Assembly: GCA_041741455.1 (NCBI GenBank)
Contig: JBGSJZ010000152.1
Coordinates: forward strand, 104,030 to 168,029
Direction: 5' to 3'
Length of the DNA stretch: 64,000 nt
DNA from: CALESS01 sp041741455
GTDB lineage: Bacteria; Chloroflexota; Anaerolineae; Anaerolineales; Anaerolineaceae
The notes below the pieces were generated by a model that worked only from the letters and a program-made list of their open reading frames with translations, was not told where the DNA came from and did no database searches. This document shows positions 53,991 through 62,711 of the stretch, in pieces (the first letter of the stretch is position 1; each line of letters starts with the position of its first letter). The translations under genes and the position numbers were made by a program.

Positions 53991-55205
53991 ATGGATGATT
54001 CCTTAATTCATGTGGTAGACGAGGACGAAGAATATCCTGCTATCGCAAGACTCATTGAACTAGGCCGTCAAAAGTCATATGTGACAATTGACGATATTTT
54101 GCATTTCTTCCCAGAAGCTGAACAGGATGTTGAGCAGTTAGAGGAAGCCTTCGCTGCCCTGATGAGCGCAGGTATTCCTTATACGGAAGATACACCCACA
54201 GAAGAATCTGCCGAGGAACCTTTTACCGAAGAAGAGTTGGAAGAGGTTGCTCAGGAAGTGATTTCTGGCGAAGCGATCGATGATCTTGCCAATATCGATA
54301 CTGATGACACCATTGGACTATATTTAAAAGAAGTTTCCCGGGTTCCCCTTCTAACCGCTGAAGAGGAAGTTGACCTTGCACAACGCATTGAACGTGGTCG
54401 AATGGCCCGCGAGGAACTTGCACGCGGAAATGTTAGTAACCGCCGTCGCATGGAACTTCGTCGTTTGATTGAAGATGGCTGGGCAGCTCGTGAGCATTTG
54501 ATCACCGCCAACTCCCGATTGGTCATCAGTGTTGCCAAAAAATACATGGGGCGCGGTGTTCCGTTTCTGGATCTCATTCAGGAAGGGAACATTGGTCTCA
54601 TCCGGGCCACCAAGAAATTTGACTATCGCCGGGGTCACAAGTTCAGCACCTATGCCACCTGGTGGATCCGTCAGGCAGTCACCCGCGCCATTGCAGATCA
54701 AGGACGCACCATTCGGGTACCGGTCCACATGGGAGATCAAATCAACAAGTTACTTCGCGTCCAACACCAGTTGACCCAGCGTTTGGGTCGCGAGCCAGCC
54801 GTCGAAGAATTGGCCACCGCCTTGGATGTCACACCCAAGAAAATTGAAAATATGATCCAAGTTGCCCGCCGGCCACTTTCTCTTGAGACTCCTGCGGACG
54901 ATGAGGATGATTCGGTCTTGGGAGATTTCATCGAGGATGAGGATGCTCCACCACCGGATGAAACTGCCACCTACAACCTACTCAAAGAACATCTGGAAGA
55001 AGTGCTCAACTCATTACCTCCTCGCGAGGTACGCATTCTGCAATTGCGCTATGGCTTATTGGATGGCCAGGCATATACACTCGAGGAAGTCGGCCGTAAG
55101 ATGGGTGTGACCCGGGAGCGCGTTCGACAAATTGAAGCCCAGGCATTAAGTCGCTTGCGCCACCCAACCATTCGCAGAAAATTACGGGATTATTTGGGAG
55201 ATTAA
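53991..55205 (+). CDS. rpoD: RNA polymerase primary sigma factor
   Basis: 404 residues, group 1 sigma-70. A short region 1.1-like domain (~1-60, IARLIELGRQKSYVTIDDIL) is followed by an acidic linker. Region 1.2 is DDTIGLYLKEVSRVPLLT. Region 2 has the core-binding and -10 helices (ANSRLVISVAKKYMGRGVPF then FSTYATWWIRQAVTRAIADQ). Regions 3 and 4 end with PREVRILQLRYGLLDG and GVTRERVRQIEAQALSRLRH. The complete set fits a housekeeping sigma, in agreement with the consensus promoters seen here. Confidence 0.95.
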   Translation: MDDSLIHVVDEDEEYPAIARLIELGRQKSYVTIDDILHFFPEAEQDVEQLEEAFAALMSAGIPYTEDTPTEESAEEPFTEEELEEVAQEVISGEAIDDLANIDTDDTIGLYLKEVSRVPLLTAEEEVDLAQRIERGRMAREELARGNVSNRRRMELRRLIEDGWAAREHLITANSRLVISVAKKYMGRGVPFLDLIQEGNIGLIRATKKFDYRRGHKFSTYATWWIRQAVTRAIADQGRTIRVPVHMGDQINKLLRVQHQLTQRLGREPAVEELATALDVTPKKIENMIQVARRPLSLETPADDEDDSVLGDFIEDEDAPPPDETATYNLLKEHLEEVLNSLPPREVRILQLRYGLLDGQAYTLEEVGRKMGVTRERVRQIEAQALSRLRHPTIRRKLRDYLGD

Positions 55206-55210
55206 ATCCT

Positions 55211-55242
55211 CAACCTGGCATGAAAATTGCCAGGTTGTTTCT
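55211..55242 (+). terminator. Intrinsic terminator after rpoD
   Basis: A perfect 10-bp stem CAACCTGGCA/TGCCAGGTTG with a seven-base loop is followed by TTTCTT, starting five bases after the stop codon. Confidence 0.8.
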
Positions 55243-55298
55243 TAAAATCTCTTGCAATAAAGTCCTTCTTGTTGCATACTTGTGATGGGAGAAAAGCT

Positions 55299-58200
55299 AT
55301 GGCCAAGATATCTTTGCGTGTATATCTTAAAGAGATCGATTCGTTGATTGATCGTGGGGAAAACGCTGAAGCGATTGCTCATTGCAAATATGTCCTCAAG
55401 ATTTACCCAAAATATATTCCAATTTATGGCTTGCTTGGCAAAGCATATCTGGAAAGTCAACGATATAGCGAAGCTCTGGATGTCTTTCAAAGAGTCCTGT
55501 CGGTATACCCGGATGATTTTATAGCCCATCTTAGCCTTTCAATCATTCGTGAAGGCGAAGAAAACCTGGATGCCGCGATTTTCCACATGGAACGGGCTTA
55601 CGAAGTCCAACCAGCCAATGCCGGCATTCAAAACGAGCTCAGGCGTTTATACGGTAGACGGGATGGCGTCATTCCCCCTCGCGTTCGTCTGACGCGTGGC
55701 GCCTTGGTAAGAATGTATGAGAGAGGTGAGCTATATCGCCAGGCTATTGCTGAAATCCAGTCAGCCCTGGCAGAACACCCAGATCGGATAGATCTTAAGG
55801 TAATCCTTTGCCGCATGTATTTTCTGGCTGGCCAAAGAGTAGAATCCACCGATTTCGCCAGTCAGCTTATCTCCAAACTTCCTTTCTGTTTTGAGGCCAA
55901 CCGCATTCTGGCTGAAATTCTCCCTGGTACCAGTCGAGCTGAGGATGCTGCACTGTACCAGAAACGCGTCCTGGACCTTGACCCTTATTTTGCCTTTACT
56001 CCTCTTTCTTCACCAAATTCTTCACATGTCCCTGATAATGCCATTCAATTGGAGCAGTTAGATGTTCGCATGGCTGAACATACCATGGATTCGGGATGGG
56101 CGCAAAATCTTGGAATCAGTCTCCCTGGCCCAAGTCATGATGAAGAATTACCAGATTGGTTCCAAACCAGCACCGGTCAACAACCCGATTTGCAAAAATC
56201 ATTATCGGCTCCTGAGCCAATCTCCGCGCAACTTGCAGAGGACTCCGAGATTCCAGATTTCATTCGCCAGGCGGGTTTCACCGCTGCCACTGGCCCAGAA
56301 CAACCCACAACCCTGAACATCTCAGAAGGCGAGGATATTCCGGCGGAAGGCGAACCACTGGCTTCAGCCGAGATTCCAGATTGGCTTCAATCCATTGCCC
56401 CCGCCCAACCCGCAGTCGATCAATCGATATTTCCTGAAGATGAATCATGGTTTGCTGGTTTAGTTCAGCAAACGCCCCAACTTGATCAGGAAAGTCCAGA
56501 AAATATCCAACTTCCCAAAGATTCAAACGAGTCGAAGGAAGTAGCAGAATCGCCAACCACCAGTGCAGAACTGCCAGATTGGCTGCGCAATGAAGTCCCT
56601 GATAAAGTGGAGCCTTCTGCATCGACCTTACCGAGTTGGTTATCTGAACCTCCAGTGATGCCAGATCGCAATGAATTGCCAGAAGAGCCCCAACCTTCTG
56701 CCTCCATCCCAGATTGGCTGCAAGGAGTAGAGGTAAATCAAACAACCTTACCTGGTCAACCAGGCGCAGAATTGGATGGAACTGAAGCAGAGACCCCGGA
56801 ATGGTTGCAGACTTTATCAACTCCTCCAATCCCGCCGGTGGAGATTCCTGCTTTCCCAACCGAACCACTTGAAGGCGAAAATATTCCAGCTGAGTTGCCT
56901 GATTGGATCACGGGGATTATTCCACAAGTCGAAGATGAAGTTCAAGCCGAGGAACCTCTTTCCAACACACTCGAGTCACCTTCATTATTGGCTTCACCCA
57001 AGGTACAACCGGATGAAAACCTGCCAATTGTCACACAATTTCCACCAGAAATTTCAGAAATGCCTCCAACACCTATCACTGAAACTGGCGAGGTGATTCC
57101 CTCTGAAGCAGTTGAAACTGAACTTCCAGAAGGGTTAGCCGATCTTGAAGCCAACAAGTCTCCAGTCGAATTCGAAATGCCTGATACCAAAATACCTGCT
57201 GAAACCGAACCGGATGACCAGGCAGCAGAAGCTGAATTACCGGATTGGCTTAGTGAAATTGCTGCACCTGTCGATCAATTAGAGCCTGAGGTCCCTCTCA
57301 GTGAAGCAACTGCTGAAACTGAACCGGTGGGCCAGGCGGTAGAAGCTGAATTGCCGGATTGGCTTACTGAAATTACTGCACCTGAAGATCAAGTAGAGCC
57401 TGAGGTGCCTCTCAGTGAAGCAACTGCTGATCTTGAACCGGAAGGCCAGGCGGTAGAAGCAGAATTGCCGGATTGGCTTACTGAAATCGCTGCACCTGTC
57501 GATCAAGTAGAGCCTGAAGTGCCTCTCAGTGAAGCAACTGCTGAAACCGAACTGGAGGGCCAGGCGGTAGAAGCTGAATTGCCGGATTGGTTGGTCGAAC
57601 TTGACCAAACAATCCCTCAACCATACGATGCTGAGCCAAGCGTTCTATTAATCTCACCTTCTGAATTGTTATCTACCGAAGTCTCTGATCTTTCCGAATT
57701 CGAGGAGATCCCACCCTTCGTCGGAGCTCAACCAACCCTGGAAGAACCAGCATCCCCTGTTGTTGAATCCACGATACTGAAAGCTGAACCAACGCATGAT
57801 CAGATATCTGAAGAAATGGACCTGGCAATAACTGACGAGCTGGAATCCCAGGCTCCAACCCAACCTATTCAGATAAAGCTATCTTCCCCTGAATCGATCG
57901 AAGAACCAGCTTTTCCAATCGAAGAAATTAAAGCAGAAGAAACTTCACTTCCGTTAGACTCGATACCTTCACAAAGCACTATTCCAGAGGAAATAATGGT
58001 TGACACTGGAAGCCAGATTGCTGAGGAAATGCCCACAGATTTGGAGGCTGCCTTAGCCTGGATGGAAGCCTTGGCAGCTCGCCAGGGAGCCATTGAAGGC
58101 ACCTTATCCGTAAACGCCGATGAACAATCTACTGAAATGCCGCAATGGCTCCAAAGCGAAGTCGAGAACTCCCCAGAAACTCAACTCCCACCTCCCCCTG

Positions 58201-58961
58201 AAGAGGAAGTGTTCCAACAACCGGCGGAAGAACCTGCGCTGCAACCACAATTGACTGATCAAGTAACAATGGAGACCAAAGCTCCTGATATTGAACCGAT
58301 TCAACCCATCGAGGAGATTCTCTCATCAGAACTTGAATCATCCACACATCCTGCTGAGATTTCAGAGCCACTATCAGAGGAAGGACTCGAAGTTTTAAAA
58401 TCCTTCGAAGCGCCAGTGTTGGCAACTCCTTCGGTAACCGAATGGGTTGAGCCTGAGAACCCTGAGGTCGAATTGCCCGAGTGGATCAGAGGTGTTGACG
58501 AAAACATTCCATTAGTAGAAACACTGCCCGTCATTGAATCTGTTAGCGAAGAATGGGTGCGCGAGGAAGCTATTCCAGATCATGTTTCTGCCAGCCAGCC
58601 CGAAGATACAGCAGAACCCGCAGTTGCCCCAACCTCTGTCGTTCTCTCTGCTGAATCTGCGACTCCAGAGCAAATGGGAATTTCCACCGAAATTAAGACC
58701 CAGGCAGCAGCTACTGACTTTCTTTTAAAGGCGCAAACTGCACTACGCCATAACAACCTGGAGGAAGCTCTTAATCAATATGAAGAATTGGTAAACTCGG
58801 GTGATATGCTCGAAGAAGCCATTCATGATTTACGCGAGGCGATTGATCGCCATCCGATGGAAACTCCACTTTATCAAATCCTTGGGGATGCTTATATGAA
58901 AACCAACCGCCTGCAAGAAGCGATTGATGCCTATACGAAAGCCGAGCAGTTATTGCGCTGA
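55299..58961 (+). CDS. Large TPR protein with a repetitive acidic LPDWL-motif linker
   Basis: 1220 residues. The N-terminal TPR domain (~1-250) has RGENAEAIAHCKYVLKIYP and RYSEALDVFQRVLSVYP. An extremely acidic, Pro/Glu-rich low-complexity middle (~270-1120) carries about fourteen copies of a short motif of the form [ILM]-P-[DE/Q]-W-[LI]. A C-terminal TPR pair follows (~1135-1218; NNLEEALNQYEELV and NRLQEAIDAYTKAEQLL). A 38-residue unit is tandemly repeated 3.4 times in the middle. I take the ATG at 55299 with GGGAGA upstream; the frame opening at 55227 overlaps the rpoD terminator. The role is unknown; a scaffold binding a partner through repeated linear motifs is my inference. Confidence 0.85.
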   Translation: MAKISLRVYLKEIDSLIDRGENAEAIAHCKYVLKIYPKYIPIYGLLGKAYLESQRYSEALDVFQRVLSVYPDDFIAHLSLSIIREGEENLDAAIFHMERAYEVQPANAGIQNELRRLYGRRDGVIPPRVRLTRGALVRMYERGELYRQAIAEIQSALAEHPDRIDLKVILCRMYFLAGQRVESTDFASQLISKLPFCFEANRILAEILPGTSRAEDAALYQKRVLDLDPYFAFTPLSSPNSSHVPDNAIQLEQLDVRMAEHTMDSGWAQNLGISLPGPSHDEELPDWFQTSTGQQPDLQKSLSAPEPISAQLAEDSEIPDFIRQAGFTAATGPEQPTTLNISEGEDIPAEGEPLASAEIPDWLQSIAPAQPAVDQSIFPEDESWFAGLVQQTPQLDQESPENIQLPKDSNESKEVAESPTTSAELPDWLRNEVPDKVEPSASTLPSWLSEPPVMPDRNELPEEPQPSASIPDWLQGVEVNQTTLPGQPGAELDGTEAETPEWLQTLSTPPIPPVEIPAFPTEPLEGENIPAELPDWITGIIPQVEDEVQAEEPLSNTLESPSLLASPKVQPDENLPIVTQFPPEISEMPPTPITETGEVIPSEAVETELPEGLADLEANKSPVEFEMPDTKIPAETEPDDQAAEAELPDWLSEIAAPVDQLEPEVPLSEATAETEPVGQAVEAELPDWLTEITAPEDQVEPEVPLSEATADLEPEGQAVEAELPDWLTEIAAPVDQVEPEVPLSEATAETELEGQAVEAELPDWLVELDQTIPQPYDAEPSVLLISPSELLSTEVSDLSEFEEIPPFVGAQPTLEEPASPVVESTILKAEPTHDQISEEMDLAITDELESQAPTQPIQIKLSSPESIEEPAFPIEEIKAEETSLPLDSIPSQSTIPEEIMVDTGSQIAEEMPTDLEAALAWMEALAARQGAIEGTLSVNADEQSTEMPQWLQSEVENSPETQLPPPPEEEVFQQPAEEPALQPQLTDQVTMETKAPDIEPIQPIEEILSSELESSTHPAEISEPLSEEGLEVLKSFEAPVLATPSVTEWVEPENPEVELPEWIRGVDENIPLVETLPVIESVSEEWVREEAIPDHVSASQPEDTAEPAVAPTSVVLSAESATPEQMGISTEIKTQAAATDFLLKAQTALRHNNLEEALNQYEELVNSGDMLEEAIHDLREAIDRHPMETPLYQILGDAYMKTNRLQEAIDAYTKAEQLLR
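57198..57590 (+). repeat. 114-bp in-frame tandem repeat inside the TPR protein gene
   Basis: Units start at 57198, 57312, 57426 and 57540 (the last is partial), each encoding 38 residues around VEAELPDWLTEI and PEVPLSEAT. The units differ mainly at a few codons, so the amplification is fairly recent. Confidence 0.9.
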
Positions 58962-58975
58962 TTTCTGGAGGAAAT

Positions 58976-59431
58976 TTGGAACGAACTTTTGTAATCATTA
59001 AACCGGATGCCGTACAACGCGGCCTCATAGGTGAGATCACATCCCGACTGGAAAAACGCGGCTTGCGCCTTGTTGCTGCCAAATTCATAATCGTCAGCCG
59101 CTCGCTTGCCGAAGCTCATTATGCCGTACATGTCGGCAAGCCTTTTTATGCCGGTTTAGTCAATTACATAACATCCGCCCCTGTGATGGCGATGGTCTGG
59201 GAAGGACTGGATGCGATTGCAGCTGTGCGTCAGACAATGGGAAAAACCAATCCTCTCGAGGCTGATCCTGGGACCATCCGCCATGATTTTGCCTTGGGTA
59301 TCAGCCGAAATTTGACCCACGCTTCTGATTCTCCAGAAACTGCCGACAAGGAAATTGCACTTTGGTTCAATTCAAAGGAATTGTTTGACTGGGATCGAAA
59401 TGTCGATCCCTGGATTTTTGGGAAAAATTAA
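58976..59431 (+). CDS. ndk: Nucleoside diphosphate kinase
   Basis: 151 residues. It starts at UUG (58976) with CTGGAGGAAA just upstream and reads MERTFVIIKPDAVQRGLIGE. The phosphohistidine lies in the family motif NLTHASDSPETAD (His around residue 117), and KPFYAGLVNYITSAPVMAMV is the substrate-binding region. It balances nucleoside triphosphates. It follows the TPR gene by 14 bases and is probably co-transcribed with it. Confidence 0.95.
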   Translation: MERTFVIIKPDAVQRGLIGEITSRLEKRGLRLVAAKFIIVSRSLAEAHYAVHVGKPFYAGLVNYITSAPVMAMVWEGLDAIAAVRQTMGKTNPLEADPGTIRHDFALGISRNLTHASDSPETADKEIALWFNSKELFDWDRNVDPWIFGKN

Positions 59432-59450
59432 CTGTTTTCCCTGTTTTCTA

Positions 59451-59483
59451 ACCGGGTTGACTCTCAACCCGGTTTTTCTTTTC
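59451..59483 (+). terminator. Intrinsic terminator after ndk
   Basis: A perfect 10-bp stem ACCGGGTTGA/TCAACCCGGT with a CTC loop is followed by TTTTCTTTTC. Confidence 0.88.
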
Positions 59484-59505
59484 TCTACCCACAGGATAAT
59501 TATGA

Positions 59506-59536
59506 TATACTAATCAAATAATAAGGTGCACCTTAT
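59506..59536 (+). promoter_or_regulatory. Promoter with a palindromic operator for the iron operon
   Basis: A -10 TATACT (59506-59511) is followed by the perfect 16-base palindrome ATAAGGTGCACCTTAT (59521-59536), which would cover the transcription start. Its position upstream of a DtxR-family gene points to autoregulation by metal. Confidence 0.7.
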
Positions 59537-59563
59537 ATTTCTCATTTTCATCGAAAGGCATTT

Positions 59564-59986
59564 ATGAGCAGTCAGGCAGTTGAAATGTACATCGCTGGGA
59601 TTTTTCGCTTGAGAAAATCAACCTCAGCTTCAGTTTCACTTCGTCAACTTAAGCAATATTTCAACTTTTCTCCCATTTCCATCCATGAAATGATAATCAA
59701 GCTGAATGATCAGGGATTGCTTACTTACCACCCTTATAAAGGAGTGCTACTGACCGAAGAGGGTGAACGATTGGCAACCTCCTTGATTCGCCGCCACCGA
59801 ATTTGGGAACGCTTTTTAGTGGATTCGCTTCACTTTCAGCCTGAGGAAGTCCATGAGATTGCCGATCACCTGGAACATGCTGCGCCTGAAGAAGTAACGG
59901 ACCGTCTTTCGGTGTTACTTGGCAATCCAGAAGCCTGTCCGCATGGTAGTATCATCCCACCAATGGCATCGACAAAAATCAAATGA
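59564..59986 (+). CDS. DtxR/MntR-family metal-dependent repressor
   Basis: 140 residues. The N-terminal winged helix (~5-65; SAVEMYIAGIFRLRKSTSA begins a little differently from the common opening) is followed by LTYHPYKGVLLTEEGERLA and the metal-binding dimerisation domain LIRRHRIWERFLVDSLHFQPEEVHEIADHLEHAAPEE, with His and Glu ligands. The length is MntR-like, without the SH3-like third domain of DtxR. Its location at the head of a feo operon and the palindrome at 59521-59536 suggest it senses ferrous iron. Confidence 0.9.
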   Translation: MSSQAVEMYIAGIFRLRKSTSASVSLRQLKQYFNFSPISIHEMIIKLNDQGLLTYHPYKGVLLTEEGERLATSLIRRHRIWERFLVDSLHFQPEEVHEIADHLEHAAPEEVTDRLSVLLGNPEACPHGSIIPPMASTKIK

Positions 59987-62238
59987 CCACACCCAACTTC
60001 ACCAGTCAGATTCTCCGAAACCTCAAAGTTGGTCAACGAGGTTTCATACGCCATCTCACCGGTGGTCACAACCTGGTCCAGCGGCTATTAGCGCTTGGTT
60101 TCACCCCCGGTGCACCCATCCAAATCCTTCGCTCCAGCGATCATGGTCCTTTATTGGTTTCCATCCGTGGAACGCAAATTGCGATCGGGCACCATGAAGC
60201 AGAAAATATCCTGATCTCGGCCTCTGACTATTCCGAAACCGAAGAGGTTCCTCGATCAGCCGAGGTAAAAGTTACTATTGCTCTGACCGGGCAGCCAAAT
60301 GTCGGAAAATCGACTATTTTTAATGCCCTGACAGGAATGAATCAACATGTTGGCAATTGGACCGGTAAGACTGTTGAGCGCAAGTCCGGCAATTTCACTC
60401 ACGAAGGGATTGTCTACAACCTTGTCGACCTGCCAGGAACTTATAGTTTGACGGCAAACTCCGATGAAGAACGCATTGCCAGAGATTTTATTCTTAAAGA
60501 ACGTCCCGATATCGTGATTGCAGTGGTGGATGCCGCCACCCTTGAAAGAAATCTATACCTTATTTCTGAATTACTTCTCTTGCCTTCGCCAGTCATTCTC
60601 GCGCTTAACATGATGGATGTCGCATCCCGAGAAGGTATCCAAATTGAAGTTCCCGTTCTCCAATCTGCCCTGGGTATCCCGGTAGTGCCTATGTCTGCCT
60701 CCCACAGTAAAGGCTTGATGGATTTAATGCTGGTCGTAAAGAAAATGTTGGCTGGCGAATTTCCATATCTCCCCAATAAACCCTCCATCTTGCCCAAACA
60801 TCTGGATGTGCTCAATCAAGTGAAGAGAATCATTGCTAACTATGTACCACCCATCTATCCGGAAGATTGGGTCGCCCTTAAGCTACTGGAAGGCGATGCG
60901 GAGATGATCCAATTGATGGAAACGGAAATGCCAGGACCCGAATGGCAAAAGATCCATGCCCTGCTTTACCAGCATGAGGATGCAATCTTGGATATCGCCG
61001 GAGCCCGCTACGAATGGATCGCTCGGATGATCCGGGTTGCGGTTGTTCAGCCCCCTATCACACGGGTCGGCATCACCGTTCGTCTCGACCGCATCCTGAC
61101 ACATCCGCTCTGGGGAACAATAATCTTGGCTGGGGTTTTGGGCTTGGTTTTCTTCTTCACCTATTCAGTTGGATCTCCAATCCAAGCCTGGTTGGCAAGT
61201 TTGGTTTCAAATTTATCTGATCTGATTCGCACATCCCTGGTTTCAGTACCCGTTTGGATGGTCGAATTGATAGCCAGCGGAATTTTGGGCGGTCTTGGCA
61301 TGGTGCTCACCTTTCTGCCCATCTTGGTTATTTTCTTCGCTATCCTGGGATTCCTGGAGGATACTGGCTATTTGGCGCGGGCTGCCTATCTAACCGACCG
61401 CTGGATGCACCAAATGGGTTTGCATGGCAAAAGTTTTCTACCTATTTTGTTAGGTTTTGGTTGCAATGTGCCTGCTGTCCTCGGAACCAGAATTATTGAA
61501 TCCCGCCGCGCCAGGCTTTTGACCATTCTGCTCATTCCGTTGATTCCATGCACTGCCCGCATGGCTGTCGTTACAGTTCTCGCTCCACTTTTCTTTACAC
61601 CAGTTGTAGCTGCCTGGGTTTCCTGGGGTTTGATCGCCGGAAATTTATTCCTACTGGCTGTCCTCGGTCTGATCTTGCATAAATTTGCCTTTAATAACGA
61701 ACATACTGCCTTCATTATGGAGCTTCCGCTCTACCATATACCCAACCTGCGCACCATCGGCATGTATGTTTGGAACAACATAGCCGGATTTCTCGAAAAA
61801 GCTGGCAAAGTAATTTTACTCGCCTCATTGGTCGTTTGGATTTTCTCCTATTTTCCTGGCGGGGACATTAACTCAAGTTGGCTGGCGGAGTTTGGAAAAA
61901 TCATTGAACCCGTTGGACAGTGGATGGGTTTACCTTGGCCAGCCCTCGTCGCCTTGCTCACCAGCGTGGTGGCCAAAGAAAATACCATTGCCACCCTGGG
62001 CATCCTCTATGGAGATCTTGCAAGTACATTGCCTGTCATTCTCAGCGGAGCCTCATCGCTGGCGATGCTGGTTTTTCAAATGCTGTTCATTCCCTGCATT
62101 GCAACCGTCGCAGCCATTCGCCAGGAATCAAGGTCCCTCAAATGGACTATTTTTAGTGTCTTATTGATGCTGGGATTAGCTCTCGGAGCATCCGTTTTGG
62201 TTTATCAACTTGGACACTTTTTATTCCCGGGAGTCTGA
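59983..62238 (+). CDS. feoB: FeoA-FeoB fusion ferrous iron transporter
   Basis: 751 residues. Residues ~5-80 form a FeoA SH3-like domain (LKVGQRGFIRHLTGG, LLALGFTPGAPIQILR). Residues ~96-260 are the FeoB G domain with G1 GQPNVGKS (103-110), G3 DLPG (149-152) and G4 NMMD (209-212). The membrane part has ~8-10 helices with the gate motifs LGFGCNVPAVLGTR and PLIPCTARMAVV. Fusion of FeoA to FeoB ensures one-to-one stoichiometry. It overlaps the regulator by four bases. Confidence 0.94.
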   Translation: MTTPNFTSQILRNLKVGQRGFIRHLTGGHNLVQRLLALGFTPGAPIQILRSSDHGPLLVSIRGTQIAIGHHEAENILISASDYSETEEVPRSAEVKVTIALTGQPNVGKSTIFNALTGMNQHVGNWTGKTVERKSGNFTHEGIVYNLVDLPGTYSLTANSDEERIARDFILKERPDIVIAVVDAATLERNLYLISELLLLPSPVILALNMMDVASREGIQIEVPVLQSALGIPVVPMSASHSKGLMDLMLVVKKMLAGEFPYLPNKPSILPKHLDVLNQVKRIIANYVPPIYPEDWVALKLLEGDAEMIQLMETEMPGPEWQKIHALLYQHEDAILDIAGARYEWIARMIRVAVVQPPITRVGITVRLDRILTHPLWGTIILAGVLGLVFFFTYSVGSPIQAWLASLVSNLSDLIRTSLVSVPVWMVELIASGILGGLGMVLTFLPILVIFFAILGFLEDTGYLARAAYLTDRWMHQMGLHGKSFLPILLGFGCNVPAVLGTRIIESRRARLLTILLIPLIPCTARMAVVTVLAPLFFTPVVAAWVSWGLIAGNLFLLAVLGLILHKFAFNNEHTAFIMELPLYHIPNLRTIGMYVWNNIAGFLEKAGKVILLASLVVWIFSYFPGGDINSSWLAEFGKIIEPVGQWMGLPWPALVALLTSVVAKENTIATLGILYGDLASTLPVILSGASSLAMLVFQMLFIPCIATVAAIRQESRSLKWTIFSVLLMLGLALGASVLVYQLGHFLFPGV

Positions 62239-62239
62239 T

Positions 62240-62521
62240 ATGTTATATCAATTACTGTTCATGATTCGTTCTGGCGAAATCCAAACCCACCAGGAATTAG
62301 CCACAAAATTACAAATCACACCCGCTCTGGTCTTGGGTATGGTCAATCAATTAGTTCAATCAGGTTACTTACAGCCTTTATCTGCCTGTTCAATAGACAT
62401 TACTGCATCCTATTCCTGCGAAACTTGCTCATCTCATGCAGGCTGTCTGCTGGCCTCCACCCGTCAAGGCTGGTTGTTAACCGAACGCGGCGAAAAACTG
62501 ATCAGCTCCGTTGCATCTTGA
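62240..62521 (+). CDS. FeoC-like winged-helix protein
   Basis: 93 residues. An N-terminal winged helix (MLYQLLFMIRSGEIQTHQEL then LATKLQITPALVLGMVNQLV) is followed by a Cys-rich wing with CETCSSHAGC, three cysteines and a fourth at C61 that may hold an iron-sulphur cluster as in FeoC. The ATG at 62240 has GGGAG upstream. As the third gene of the feo operon it probably protects or regulates FeoB. Confidence 0.8.
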   Translation: MLYQLLFMIRSGEIQTHQELATKLQITPALVLGMVNQLVQSGYLQPLSACSIDITASYSCETCSSHAGCLLASTRQGWLLTERGEKLISSVAS

Positions 62522-62545
62522 CAAATGAGGTTGGGCGGATATAAT
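62518..62545 (+). promoter_or_regulatory. Perfect-consensus promoter of the cut tRNA-Gly gene
   Basis: A perfect TTGACA (62518-62523) and TATAAT (62540-62545) are separated by 16 bases and lie ten bases before the tRNA 5' end. The -35 overlaps the end of feoC. Confidence 0.8.
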
Positions 62546-62555
62546 CACTTCATTC

Positions 62556-62594
62556 GCGGGTGTAGCCAAGCGGTAAGGCAGTAGCTTCCCAAGT
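62556..62594 (+). pseudogene. 5' half of tRNA-Gly (anticodon CCC), cut by an integration event
   Basis: GCGGGTG acceptor, GCC/GGC D-arm and the anticodon loop TTCCCAA (62586-62592, giving CCC) are intact. The sequence then diverges. The expected variable loop, T-arm and CACCCGC 3' acceptor are absent. The break lies at the 3' side of the anticodon loop, a known tyrosine-recombinase target site in tRNA genes, and an integrase gene follows. Confidence 0.82.
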
Positions 62595-62601
62595 TAATTT
62601 T

Positions 62602-62620
62602 AAAAACCACGACCGTTTTT
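62602..62620 (+). other. Hairpin next to the integration junction
   Basis: AAAAAC (62602-62607) pairs with GTTTTT (62615-62620) around a seven-base loop. It may be part of the recombination site, or act as a weak terminator. Confidence 0.4.
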
Positions 62621-62711
62621 GTGCCTCACACTCCGTTTAGTAACATAAGCATTTAGGTAGGTTACTGTCCCACTGTTAATCGAAAACAACAGAAAGGATG
62701 GACGGTTACCT

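Noticed and set aside
56278..56868. A 196-residue open frame antisense to the TPR protein gene
   Set aside because: It arises from the biased composition and repeated codons of the acidic linker; its translation has no domain character and the sense frame is clearly coding.
57198..57590. Possible CRISPR-like repetitive array
   Set aside because: The units are contiguous, in frame and protein-coding without spacers; this is a coding tandem repeat.
62593..62627. Restoration of the tRNA-Gly 3' half by element DNA
   Set aside because: The hairpin at 62602-62620 has T-arm-like size but the loop is not TTCRANN, and no CACCCGC acceptor follows, so the tRNA is not rebuilt here.
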